From Pontibacter roseus DSM 17521 (GTDB lineage Bacteria > Bacteroidota > Bacteroidia > Cytophagales > Hymenobacteraceae), in NCBI RefSeq assembly GCF_000373265.1, contig NZ_KB890762.1, positions 1 to 57,703 on the forward strand: a stretch of DNA of 57,703 nucleotides. Direction: 5' to 3'. The stretch's first letter is position 1. Each line of letters starts with the position of its first letter. The translations under genes were made by a program, and so were the position numbers. The notes under the pieces are model-generated. The model ran no database searches and was not told where the DNA came from. It saw nothing but the letters and a program-made list of their open reading frames with translations. This document shows positions 7,850 through 15,585 of the stretch, piece by piece.

Positions 7850-7972
7850 GGAGGCTGTGAGAGAATATTTATTGCTGCTGAAAATTCATAAATAAAAAGT
7901 TCTTATCTGGTTACTTTGATCTAAATTAAGTAAAGTTATGCGTGATATAAAAAACACTAACTTAAATGAATC

Positions 7973-8010
7973 AAAAGCCTGGTATAACTTCTAAGTTATA
8001 CCAGGCTTTT
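7973..8010 (-). terminator. terminator of the Ig-repeat lipoprotein gene
   Basis: A perfect 18-bp stem: AAAAGCCTGGTATAACTT (7973-7990), loop CTA, and its complement (7993-8010). It lies 17 bp after the stop of the minus-strand gene at 8027. Confidence 0.8.
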
Positions 8011-8026
8011 GATGGTTATTACACTC

Positions 8027-11000
8027 TTAAAAATTCAAACTATTGGTTGACTTTATAAAATTAGAGCGATAAATTCTTTCTCCTTGGATAATTTCAAAAT
8101 AGAAGTCGTAATATCGTGCCGATACCGCTCCATTATCATCATATTCTGTCCCCGATTGCATTATAAAGGTTGAAGTGCTTTTATTAAAAGAATATTTCAC
8201 TATTGGACATTTTGGGTATTCTTGAGTTTCAATTAGTTCTAACACATTACCCTTGAGTGGACGGTTGCCATTTATCTTTTCCGCTCCAGATGAATCTTTG
8301 TAAGCGTATCTTGAGTTGATTTTAACATACTCACTTGAACTGACATTGATCAGGTTATAAGGATTAGTAAAGCTGGATTTCAGTTCCATAACATTTTCTG
8401 GACAATTAGGGACCGTAGTTATACCTAATATAGGAGAAACTAGTGTGAAAGGATAATCAGCTCTTAAATTAAAGTAGTTTTCTGTTATCTGACTGTTGAA
8501 ATTAGCATCGTATTGAATATGATCTACTTTAAAAGTATAATCACCGGCAATAAACTCTATATTAATTTCTATTGTCGCTTTCCCTTCTGCGTCAGTTTTT
8601 AAATCATAATTAGCAGAAGAATAGGTGATATTCTGACCTACATTAACTGGAATTACATTTGCCGGCATACTGCCATATGGATTAACATGTAAGGTGGCAT
8701 TGGCAATTGGCCTATTTTCCGCATCGGTAAGCAGGAATGTGAAAGGTTTACCACCTGTTTTATGTCCCACAAAAATCTTAGGCTGCCCTCCTGATACAAT
8801 AATCTTATAGCCCAACTTGCTGTAAATAGGGAAAGTAACACTGTTGTTTACCTTGCCCCCAATGAGCGAGCCAACAGCACGGATTTGTTTTGTACCGACA
8901 GATTCAGGCGTATAGAAGGTCGAAGCGTAACCATCGGCGTCTGTTACGCTGGTCGTATTGCTGAGCGTGCCACCGCCAGTGTTTAATATCTCCCAGTCAA
9001 TTGTTGCATTTCGCACTCCGTTGTTATTCTGGTCAGTCACTCGCACTTTCAGAGGTTGTGCTATCCTTTGCCCTGCATTGGTAGTTTGATCAGCCCCAGA
9101 AATATAGTGGAGCGTATAGCTGGCGGGTGAAGCGGTAAACGTGACTGGACTACCGGGTACATCATTATTGTCTTTATCTTTAAAAAAGGCAATCATTTTC
9201 TGCATACCAGCCGGCCCTAACTTCCATTTGACTTTCGCTTCCCCGTTTTGGTCCGTGAAGGATGAAGTAGAGGTCACAGTACCACCGCCTTCCGTTACCG
9301 ACCACCATACTTTCTGATCCTTCACTGGCAACTGCCTGTGGTCTACCAAGCGTACAATAAGATCGTTGGGCAGAGTCTCCCCGAAGGAGGCGCTTTGGTT
9401 ATTGCCGAGCACATATTTGAGAGAGAAGCTGTTCTTGGCAATGGCGGTGAAAACTGCTTTGCCGTCTTTAATCGCATTTCCGCTTCTGTCCTTTACAACA
9501 GCCTCTACTTTGTTCTCTATTTCTGCGGTTCCCAGGGTCCATTTCGCCCTTGCGAAGCCTTGTTTGTTGGTAATGGCGTTACCTGTAACGCTACCACCTC
9601 CGGCAACTACGTTCCAGCTGACCTGATACCCTTCCACAGGCTTGTTGAGTCCATCAAGTACTTTAATGATCAAAGAATCCGGCAGTATCTCCTTGGGGGC
9701 CGCCGTCTGATTATCCCCCTTAGTTTTTAGCACCTTAAAGTTTGGAATAGTCAACGTTCCATAAACCTCCTGTTTGAAGGCCGGTACGTCAGGCAGCGTA
9801 TAGGTGTAGGTAAACTTGAATTTCTGGTCTGTCAGTTCCTCTGTGGAAAATCTGACTTTATAGATGTCGTTTTCCTTGATCAGGCCGCCGCTCACGTTCG
9901 TATTTTCAGTGATTTGCACGTTCACTTTGGTATAATCAACTGCCACTTCCTTTTCTTTCAAAGGCAGCAGGTCCGGGAGGGCACCGAAATCAGCCATGTA
10001 CTCCTGCCATAATTGTCGGAAACCGAGGTACAGGCCTACAAAGCTTTTCAGTACAGGCTCTCCCGAAAAAGCATCGTTTGGCTGCAGGTTTCTTAGTCTG
10101 ACAGTCATATTGGCCTTGTAGGCGACTTTGTTGATGAAAGTCTGCTCAGTTGCGGCAATGCGCTGCTGGAAATCTGCGCCAAAGCTGTTCGAAACAGCTA
10201 CCATGGCATCATCGAAAATACTCAGAGCAGTGGCCACTATGATATTTTTCTGCTCTATGATTTTATTTTCGAAGATGCGAGCTCCTAACACAGCACCGGC
10301 AGTAGCCCAATAATTTACTAAGGTTGCCTGTCCAGGTACGAAGACCGATACAGAGCTGGCGATTAGTGCCGGGCCAGCGACCATTAGCCCTATTTCTGCT
10401 ATTGCAAGCTTTATAGTCCCAATTTTGGCTCTCACATCTGAAATGGTGGATTGGGAGCTGGCTAGTCGAAGCGCGTTGAGGGAGGCTTGTACTTTATCAA
10501 AGTGATAGCGGTTCGCAGATATGAAGGCTGCGGCTATCCTCTGATCCTCTGGACTGGCGGCAGCTATCATTTGTATGTGCTCTGCTTGGGCGTCTTTTGC
10601 TGCGTCGAGCTCAGATTTCGCCTGTTCCGCAGACATGGTCCCAACCTTTACCAGGGAATCCAAAGTGATTTTGTATTTGCTTAAATCTGTCGCATTCACA
10701 AAGGCTTCCAAATAGGCGATTGGTTCTGGTATATCCTGGTTAGGTAGCACCTGAAGCTTGATGTCGAGTAGGCTATTCTCCACGGTACCCTTCAGGTGGG
10801 TGGTACCCGGCGCGATGGCAGGCACACCGCCGACAAGCAGTGTGTCATTCACCTTTTTCAGGGTGACATCCAGTTCCCCGAACTTTGCTGCGTAAGTGTC
10901 AGACTTGAGGGGCTTTTCCTTTACGATAACCTTGTATATTTCGTAAGGGACTAACTCTGTTTTTTGGGCTATAGCCTTTAGTTGCGGGATTTCGCTGGCT

Positions 11001-11089
11001 GGTGCTGGGTCTGGAGAGTCAGGGTTGCAGGCGAATAGGAAAACAAGCGAAAGAGAGAAGGTCAGTAAAGCGCGTAAAGCTTTTATCAT
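8027..11089 (-). CDS. large lipoprotein with bacterial Ig-like (Big_1) repeats
   Basis: A 1020-residue surface or periplasmic lipoprotein. The start at 11089 is preferred to 11119 because the latter falls inside the -7 promoter box; from 11089 the protein begins with a lipoprotein signal whose cysteine is C21 (LFLFAC-like). A mainly helical region (about 110-350) follows. Then come at least three ~100-residue Ig-like repeats, each ending in a GGG(S/T)(V/L)(T/S) strand and a D(A/Q)(N/D)G turn (about residues 450-760), and further beta-rich domains. Big_1-type repeats occur in adhesins and invasins, so adhesion or extracellular structure is likely. It is the only gene of module C. Confidence 0.75.
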   Translation of the reverse strand: MIKALRALLTFSLSLVFLFACNPDSPDPAPASEIPQLKAIAQKTELVPYEIYKVIVKEKPLKSDTYAAKFGELDVTLKKVNDTLLVGGVPAIAPGTTHLKGTVENSLLDIKLQVLPNQDIPEPIAYLEAFVNATDLSKYKITLDSLVKVGTMSAEQAKSELDAAKDAQAEHIQMIAAASPEDQRIAAAFISANRYHFDKVQASLNALRLASSQSTISDVRAKIGTIKLAIAEIGLMVAGPALIASSVSVFVPGQATLVNYWATAGAVLGARIFENKIIEQKNIIVATALSIFDDAMVAVSNSFGADFQQRIAATEQTFINKVAYKANMTVRLRNLQPNDAFSGEPVLKSFVGLYLGFRQLWQEYMADFGALPDLLPLKEKEVAVDYTKVNVQITENTNVSGGLIKENDIYKVRFSTEELTDQKFKFTYTYTLPDVPAFKQEVYGTLTIPNFKVLKTKGDNQTAAPKEILPDSLIIKVLDGLNKPVEGYQVSWNVVAGGGSVTGNAITNKQGFARAKWTLGTAEIENKVEAVVKDRSGNAIKDGKAVFTAIAKNSFSLKYVLGNNQSASFGETLPNDLIVRLVDHRQLPVKDQKVWWSVTEGGGTVTSTSSFTDQNGEAKVKWKLGPAGMQKMIAFFKDKDNNDVPGSPVTFTASPASYTLHYISGADQTTNAGQRIAQPLKVRVTDQNNNGVRNATIDWEILNTGGGTLSNTTSVTDADGYASTFYTPESVGTKQIRAVGSLIGGKVNNSVTFPIYSKLGYKIIVSGGQPKIFVGHKTGGKPFTFLLTDAENRPIANATLHVNPYGSMPANVIPVNVGQNITYSSANYDLKTDAEGKATIEINIEFIAGDYTFKVDHIQYDANFNSQITENYFNLRADYPFTLVSPILGITTVPNCPENVMELKSSFTNPYNLINVSSSEYVKINSRYAYKDSSGAEKINGNRPLKGNVLELIETQEYPKCPIVKYSFNKSTSTFIMQSGTEYDDNGAVSARYYDFYFEIIQGERIYRSNFIKSTNSLNF

Positions 11090-11116
11090 GGAGTATAGGT
11101 CTTTATGTAAATTTTG

Positions 11117-11124
11117 CAAATATA
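11117..11124 (-). promoter_or_regulatory. -7 box of the Ig-repeat lipoprotein gene
   Basis: TATATTTG on the minus strand matches the Bacteroidota -7 consensus TAnnTTTG. It lies 27 bp upstream of the chosen start at 11089 and would give a leader of about 20 bases. No clear -33 TTG is seen at the standard distance, where the sequence is a run of A and T. Confidence 0.5.
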
Positions 11125-11598
11125 TAATTATATAAGTATATAGCTTGTGACGTTTACTAAATAATCATCCTATGTTATCTTATTTTTCAAATTTCTAATT
11201 GAGTGTGGAGGAGTTAGTGAGTCTCATGCAACATTGCGAAAAGAAACAGCCAGGTTGTAAAAAAACTGCTTAGTACGAATGGCGGTTACTGTTAGTGCTG
11301 ATGATTCTGCCCTTTGTAAGCTCCCTGACTGGAACGGTAGGGAAGTTAGTGTAAATGGAAGATATAAATGTGTTGCCACAAGGGTAGGGGTTAAGAACAT
11401 GGCTCAATTGATACTCTACAGCCAGGTAAGTATTATTACAAACGGCACACAATTTTTCTTAGAAAATTATCGGGCTGTGTGGGCCAGCACATTTCCTTTC
11501 ATGAGGCAATAGAAGTAAGAACAGTATATAAGAGCAGTTAAGTATTCATGATATACTAACGCTGTTTAGAGGGGGGGCTCAAGCTCAGCAGTAGGGGA
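11125..11598. other. AT-rich region without a convincing gene
   Basis: This stretch between the Ig-repeat lipoprotein promoter and repeat copy 4 holds only short open frames on both strands (for example 77 codons at 11279-11512) with no recognisable domain or supporting signal. It may be decayed sequence. Confidence 0.5.
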
Positions 11599-11630
11599 GA
11601 AACTGCTTTAGTGTCCGAATAGTGTCCGAA
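11599..11630. repeat. conserved block upstream of repeat copy 4
   Basis: Matches 7731-7762. It contains a direct repeat of GTGTCCGAA at 11611-11619 and 11622-11630. It is placed just before the hairpin and repeat copy 4. Confidence 0.7.
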
Positions 11631-11637
11631 GTGCATG

Positions 11638-11672
11638 AAAAAAGCCTCTCAGCGTTAACTGAGAGGCTTTCA
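11638..11672. terminator. bidirectional hairpin beside repeat copy 4
   Basis: AAAGCCTCTCAG (11641-11652) pairs with CTGAGAGGCTTT (11659-11670), with an A-run before it. No gene ends next to it. It takes the same position as the hairpins at copies 2 and 3 and at tRNA-Glu. Confidence 0.75.
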
Positions 11673-11673
11673 T

Positions 11674-11717
11674 GTAGACCTCAGTATCGAATTATCGAAC
11701 CTTATCCACAGTGATTT
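11674..11717. repeat. tRNA-end-like repeat, copy 4
   Basis: Fourth copy. The core is TATCGAATTATCGAACC followed by TTATCCACA (11702-11710). The tRNA-like leading bases are the most diverged of the set. It separates module C from module D. Confidence 0.75.
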
Positions 11718-12178
11718 AATGCTCGTGTGTAATTATTTGGAGGTGGAACAGGAACGATGACACCATTTTTATCAATAAAACAAGTGTTTAATTAATTTTA
11801 AACGTCAGAGCCCACCTTTCACTATATTTTGTAAAACTTGATGGGTTTGATAATGCGGTTTTTTAGGATTAGTCTCCTAAACCAATAACTATTTTTCTAT
11901 TATCAGTAATGATTCGCTTTCGTTTTCACTACACAAATACCCACTACTAAGTATATGTATATATTAATATTTTATAGTAGTTTTGTATTTATAATAACTT
12001 ATTTAAGAGTTATCAAGCTTACATGATTGCAGTCGATTGAGTAATTAACCTATCTATATTGTACCCAATCATACGTTTTTGTAATCAACACAGGCAGACA
12101 TGCTTAGCTTGATAACTTGAAAATGAGTTCCTTATTTGTTTGACTACTGTACATTACAAAAGCTAAAATTAGATTCAC
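11718..12178. other. AT-rich leader of the module D gene
   Basis: About 460 bp of low-GC sequence with no open frame of note. It precedes the lipoprotein gene and may contain its promoter; a clear TAnnTTTG box with a -33 partner was not found. Confidence 0.5.
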
Positions 12179-13360
12179 ATGTATTTCAACTTTAAGAAAT
12201 CAACCGGTATTCTCTTGTTAGTGACAACGCTCTTCGTCACATCTTGTAAAGAGGACGTGGTAGACGCTGACCCCATAAGTAGCCGCTTTGGAGAGTATGT
12301 AGATATACCCAATCATGTACCATTCAGCCATGCTGCTTATAATTTTATAGCAACAGACAATGGCCTGTACTTTGGAATGAGTACTATTGATGATGACAAA
12401 GACGTAGAGTCTGTTTACAGATATACGCTGGTACAAAGCGATATCCTGAAAGGGAAATGGATTTCTTACAAGCATGATAGTTATTTCGATTACTTCATGC
12501 CATTGAATAAAAAGTCCGAGCTTCATGGTAATCAAGAAGTAATGATATATCCCAGTGCCACTCCTGGCAAAATCCCAGTTTTCAAAATTGTGAACATGTT
12601 GAGCGGCAAAGTGATACAGGAGATAGAAGCTCCTTGGCATGAGTTTCTCGACCCCAGTGGAGGGAAATATAGAAACTATGGAGAAATCATCAAGGATGGC
12701 AAGGGTGCTGAGTGGGCCCTCTTTCAAAGCGAGTATATGACTGATGATAAAAATGTACACATCATCAAAAGAAAAGTCGGTAATTCTTATGACCAAGTAA
12801 GCAGGATAGTAGCCAAGGGAGAGTTGCTATATGCTGCATCAAACAATGAAGGCTTGTATGCCATCTCTCCAACGGAGAGAAAACTGTTTGTGATAAATCC
12901 GGAATCTGGGCATACAACCTATGATTTAAGTGAATATTATGATGCCCAGTGGGACTTGTACTCCTACAAAATCAAATTCAGATTCTCAAACAATGCTACC
13001 TTTTTCCAATACCAGAATAAAGTGTTGAAACTCAATGAAGGCAATAAAACACTTTCCCTCTTCTACACGATAAAAGCTGTTTGGGGCGGAGCACAGGCCG
13101 GGGACTTCTGTGTAGACAATGACTATTTGTTTGCAACCGATGGCACCAGGAAGGAATTGAATGGATTTCATAAAGAAGTGAACATCATCCCACCACCGCC
13201 TAAAACTACGAATCAGGAAATCTTCATGGAGCATATGGATAGGACGACTGTGTTCCAAGCTGGAGAGCTGGAGACGTCTACAAATCCTGACGATAAATAT
13301 ATCTATGTGCTAGACGGAGTGAAAGGTAGGATTTTGGTGGTGTCAAAGCATTACATATAA
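12179..13360 (+). CDS. lipoprotein of unknown function (possible beta-propeller)
   Basis: A 393-residue lipoprotein: a 22-residue signal precedes C23 in VTSC, so it should be lipidated and exported. The remainder is rich in beta strands with repeated aromatic-Gly patterns (LYFGMS, LLYAASNNEGLYAISP, YIYVLDGVKGRILVVS). These suggest a propeller-like fold similar to DUF4374-type proteins, but no family can be named with confidence. It is the only gene of module D, next to the tRNA-Glu. Its base composition is lower in GC than the genes to the right of the tRNA, in line with transfer. Confidence 0.75.
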   Translation: MYFNFKKSTGILLLVTTLFVTSCKEDVVDADPISSRFGEYVDIPNHVPFSHAAYNFIATDNGLYFGMSTIDDDKDVESVYRYTLVQSDILKGKWISYKHDSYFDYFMPLNKKSELHGNQEVMIYPSATPGKIPVFKIVNMLSGKVIQEIEAPWHEFLDPSGGKYRNYGEIIKDGKGAEWALFQSEYMTDDKNVHIIKRKVGNSYDQVSRIVAKGELLYAASNNEGLYAISPTERKLFVINPESGHTTYDLSEYYDAQWDLYSYKIKFRFSNNATFFQYQNKVLKLNEGNKTLSLFYTIKAVWGGAQAGDFCVDNDYLFATDGTRKELNGFHKEVNIIPPPPKTTNQEIFMEHMDRTTVFQAGELETSTNPDDKYIYVLDGVKGRILVVSKHYI

Positions 13361-13480
13361 CCGTAGACTGGACTTTAGCTATATGTAATCCTAGAGTTAG
13401 AGTACAAGTCGAAATAGGGAAGGTCACTCAGATTGAAATTTTCTAAGCAGTGTTGCCGGGTATTTCGCTTGCCTTTCAGA

Positions 13481-13518
13481 ACAGGCTTTGTGCTATAAGC
13501 ACAAAGCCTGTTTTTTTT
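13481..13518 (+). terminator. terminator of the module D lipoprotein
   Basis: ACAGGCTTTGTGCT, loop ATA, AGCACAAAGCCTGT, followed by eight T residues. A textbook intrinsic terminator about 120 bp after the stop at 13360. Confidence 0.88.
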
Positions 13519-13640
13519 AACATGATACCAATGTAGGTAGTTATTGATTACAATTATAGGTTTATTAATTGCTATGTCAAATCTACGATTGTAAAGGGGA
13601 GTCTGAAGAATATAAAAACCAGAGTACTAAAGCTTGGGCA

Positions 13641-13677
13641 AAAAGAAAAGCCGCTTCAGTTTTACCTGAAGCGGCTT
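13641..13677 (-). terminator. terminator of tRNA-Glu
   Basis: AAGCCGCTTCAG (13648-13659) pairs with CTGAAGCGGCTT (13666-13677); on the minus strand it is followed by TTCTTTTT. It lies directly after the tRNA 3' end. The hairpins at repeat copies 2-4 have the same placement relative to the tRNA-like repeat. Confidence 0.85.
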
Positions 13678-13682
13678 CTTAG

Positions 13683-13754
13683 TAGTCCGTAGGGGAATCG
13701 AACCCCTGTTGCCAGAATGAAAATCTGGAGTCCTAACCCCTAGACGAACGGACC
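13683..13754 (-). tRNA. tRNA-Glu (UUC)
   Basis: Complete cloverleaf on the minus strand: acceptor GGTCCGT/ACGGACT (with a G-U first pair), D-arm GTCTAGGGGTTAGGAC, anticodon arm CCAGATTTTCATTCTGG with anticodon TTC, T-arm GGGGTTCGATTCCCC and discriminator A. CCA is not encoded. The gene is the right border of the accessory array, whose repeats resemble its 3' end. Confidence 0.96.
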
Positions 13755-13773
13755 ATCAAGTGATTTGAGGATG

Positions 13774-13804
13774 CAAATATACAACTTGTAAGTTATAGTG
13801 CAAA
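13774..13804 (-). promoter_or_regulatory. promoter of tRNA-Glu
   Basis: On the minus strand TTTG (13801-13804), 19 bp, then TATATTTG (13774-13781). This matches the Bacteroidota sigma-A consensus TTG-N19-TAnnTTTG exactly and lies 20 bp from the tRNA 5' end. Confidence 0.85.
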
Positions 13805-13936
13805 ACTATTTCTAGATTTTTGGCACTCTTACAGCCGTTAATCTGTGATTTCAATAGTCAAAAGAAGTAGAAAGCTTTTTCCAAACCAAGTATTATCTTG
13901 TGCGTTATACCTTATCAAGTAAAAACTGTTTATAAC

Positions 13937-14212
13937 ATGGCACGAAGAGCATACTACACCGGCGTAACCCCTGACGCTTATAATGAATTGAAAAGCAAAT
14001 TGCAATCTATGGGCCTGTCGCTGCAGGGCGATAGCGGCAGAATCAATGAGAAAGGAGTGAACGCGAACTATACCTACAACGCGGAAGCTCAGTCGCTGGA
14101 GATTGATGATTTGTCCGTTGGCTTCCCGGCCAGCATGATGATTAACGCCGATAGCCTGGTGCAACGCATGGACCAAATGATTGCACAGTATGGAGGCAAA
14201 TCAGAGGCCTAA
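13937..14212 (+). CDS. small conserved-looking protein of unknown function
   Basis: A 91-residue soluble protein beginning MARRAYYTGVTP. The start at 13937 is chosen over 13898 because the upstream codons overlap probable leader sequence and the shorter protein has a natural basic N-terminus. It is not recognised; a small alpha/beta fold seems likely. There is no signal peptide or membrane helix. It is the first gene after the tRNA and is followed 77 bp later by another small gene in the same direction. Confidence 0.65.
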   Translation: MARRAYYTGVTPDAYNELKSKLQSMGLSLQGDSGRINEKGVNANYTYNAEAQSLEIDDLSVGFPASMMINADSLVQRMDQMIAQYGGKSEA

Positions 14213-14289
14213 ATCAAGCCTTTGCACCAATAACTCCGTATAAGAAACCACTTGTTTAATACATATATAACGAAACCGAAAATATAACT

Positions 14290-14613
14290 ATGGAAAACGA
14301 TAACAAGGGCAACCAGAACAACGGTGGCAGCGGACAAAACCAGAACAAGAAGCAGTCTGGTGGAGGTGGTTCTAGTGCCTTGAAACTGGTGCAGCCACAC
14401 GATATGTCTAAGACAGTAGAGTCGGCTATGCACGTGTTTCAGGGCCGTCGCGAAAAACTTCCTGAGCTACTGCACGATGTGGGAACACTTGTACTACAGG
14501 GTGCTCGTAGGATGTCGACTACCCAGCTCATTTTGGCTGCAGGTGCTGTTACCCTAGGCGCTGTGCTGATAGCTAAGTACGTAGCCGACGAAGATTTTGA
14601 CCTCATTGACTAA
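14290..14613 (+). CDS. small membrane protein with Gly/Asn-rich N-terminus
   Basis: A 107-residue protein, not recognised. Residues 1-30 are low-complexity (Asn, Gln, Gly, Lys, Ser) and likely disordered. A middle amphipathic region (about 38-72) is followed by one hydrophobic helix (about 75-95, TTQLILAAGAVTLGAVLIAKY) and an acidic tail. It may be membrane-attached by the C-terminal helix. A strong terminator follows at 14634. Confidence 0.65.
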   Translation: MENDNKGNQNNGGSGQNQNKKQSGGGGSSALKLVQPHDMSKTVESAMHVFQGRREKLPELLHDVGTLVLQGARRMSTTQLILAAGAVTLGAVLIAKYVADEDFDLID

Positions 14614-14633
14614 GCCTAACCGCTTGACATAGA

Positions 14634-14668
14634 AGACCCCAGGTATACACTGCCTGGGGTCTTTTTTT
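14634..14668 (+). terminator. intrinsic terminator
   Basis: AGACCCCAGG pairs with CCTGGGGTCT, followed by seven T residues, 20 bp after the stop at 14613. Confidence 0.88.
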
Positions 14669-14779
14669 GTAGAAAGCCTAACAGCGGGTTTTCTGGTATA
14701 AGATTTGTAATTATGCGGCTATATAGCATTGGGCTATATGTTTAGTCAACTAACCAATCAACCACCTAAGCCAAAAATT

Positions 14780-15496
14780 ATGAAAAAGACATCCTGGATT
14801 GCCCTCTTGCTACTGCTCGTAAGCGTACTGCAGGTACAGGCACAACAGCAAATTCAGCCCCCACTTGTCAATGTGAACGGGATAGGGGAAGTGAAGCTAC
14901 AACCCGATGAGGTAGTTATCAACCTGGGAGTGGAGATGCGCGAAAAAACGCTGGAGCAGGCACGCAAGCAGACGGACAGTAAGGCAGCGGCCATTATTGC
15001 TTACCTGCGTAAACAGGGGGTGGATGCCAAAGACATACAGACCTCCTATGTGAACCTGCAGCCCATCTACACAAGTGGAGAATATGGCAAGGCCAATCCT
15101 GATTTCTACCTCGCCCAGAAATCCATGACCATCGTCATCAGGAAGCTGAACCGGTTCGATGAACTGCTGTCGGGTTTGTATGACAACGGCGTGAACCGCA
15201 TTGATGGCATCCATTTTCGGGTGAAGGATGTGGAGAAGCACAAAGCCGAAGCGCGTAAGCGTGCTCTTGCGGATGCTAAACAAAAAGCCAATGCCATGAC
15301 CTCTGAGTTAGGGGCGAAGGTAGGGAAGGTTTACGCCATCAACGAAAGCACTCCTATCAATGGTGGCCCGCGCATTGCGTATGCCAAGTCAGCTATGATG
15401 GAAGCAGACATGGCCCAAGACGGTGGCCCTAGCATTGCCGGCGGAGAGGTGACCATCACCTCACACGTGGGCGTAAGCTTCGTGATAGAGCAGTAA
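14780..15496 (+). CDS. SIMPL (DUF541) domain periplasmic protein
   Basis: A 238-residue secreted protein. The start at 14780 gives a clean signal peptide (MKKTSWIALLLLL...VQA, cleavage before QQQ); the longer frame from 14729 does not. The mature part is a SIMPL/DUF541 domain, with the typical opening VNGIGEVKLQPDEVVINLGVE and a C-terminal segment ending VSFVIEQ. SIMPL proteins are periplasmic or outer-membrane-associated and are linked to oxidative stress tolerance or envelope integrity in other bacteria; the mechanism is unclear. It is a single-gene unit between two terminators. Confidence 0.88.
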   Translation: MKKTSWIALLLLLVSVLQVQAQQQIQPPLVNVNGIGEVKLQPDEVVINLGVEMREKTLEQARKQTDSKAAAIIAYLRKQGVDAKDIQTSYVNLQPIYTSGEYGKANPDFYLAQKSMTIVIRKLNRFDELLSGLYDNGVNRIDGIHFRVKDVEKHKAEARKRALADAKQKANAMTSELGAKVGKVYAINESTPINGGPRIAYAKSAMMEADMAQDGGPSIAGGEVTITSHVGVSFVIEQ

Positions 15497-15511
15497 TAAA
15501 TATTTATTGTT

Positions 15512-15556
15512 ATGAGAAGCGCCTGCTACTATACAGTAGCAGGCGCTTCTCATTTT
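15512..15556. terminator. strong bidirectional terminator
   Basis: GAGAAGCGCCTGCTAC, loop TATACA, GTAGCAGGCGCTTCTC, then ATTTT. A perfect 16-bp stem between two convergent genes (SIMPL and the zinc-ribbon protein). Confidence 0.85.
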
Positions 15557-15585
15557 AAGGTATATCCGGCTATTCCAGCAGCCGC

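Noticed and set aside
11279..11512. 77-codon open frame (and a 60-codon one on the other strand)
   Set aside because: No domain, no promoter, no neighbour in a shared unit, and composition like the surrounding noncoding DNA.
11674..11717. Integron attC site
   Set aside because: The GTTRRRY/RYYYAAC core pair of attC sites is not present, and no integrase gene is in the window. The tRNA-end similarity is a better lead.
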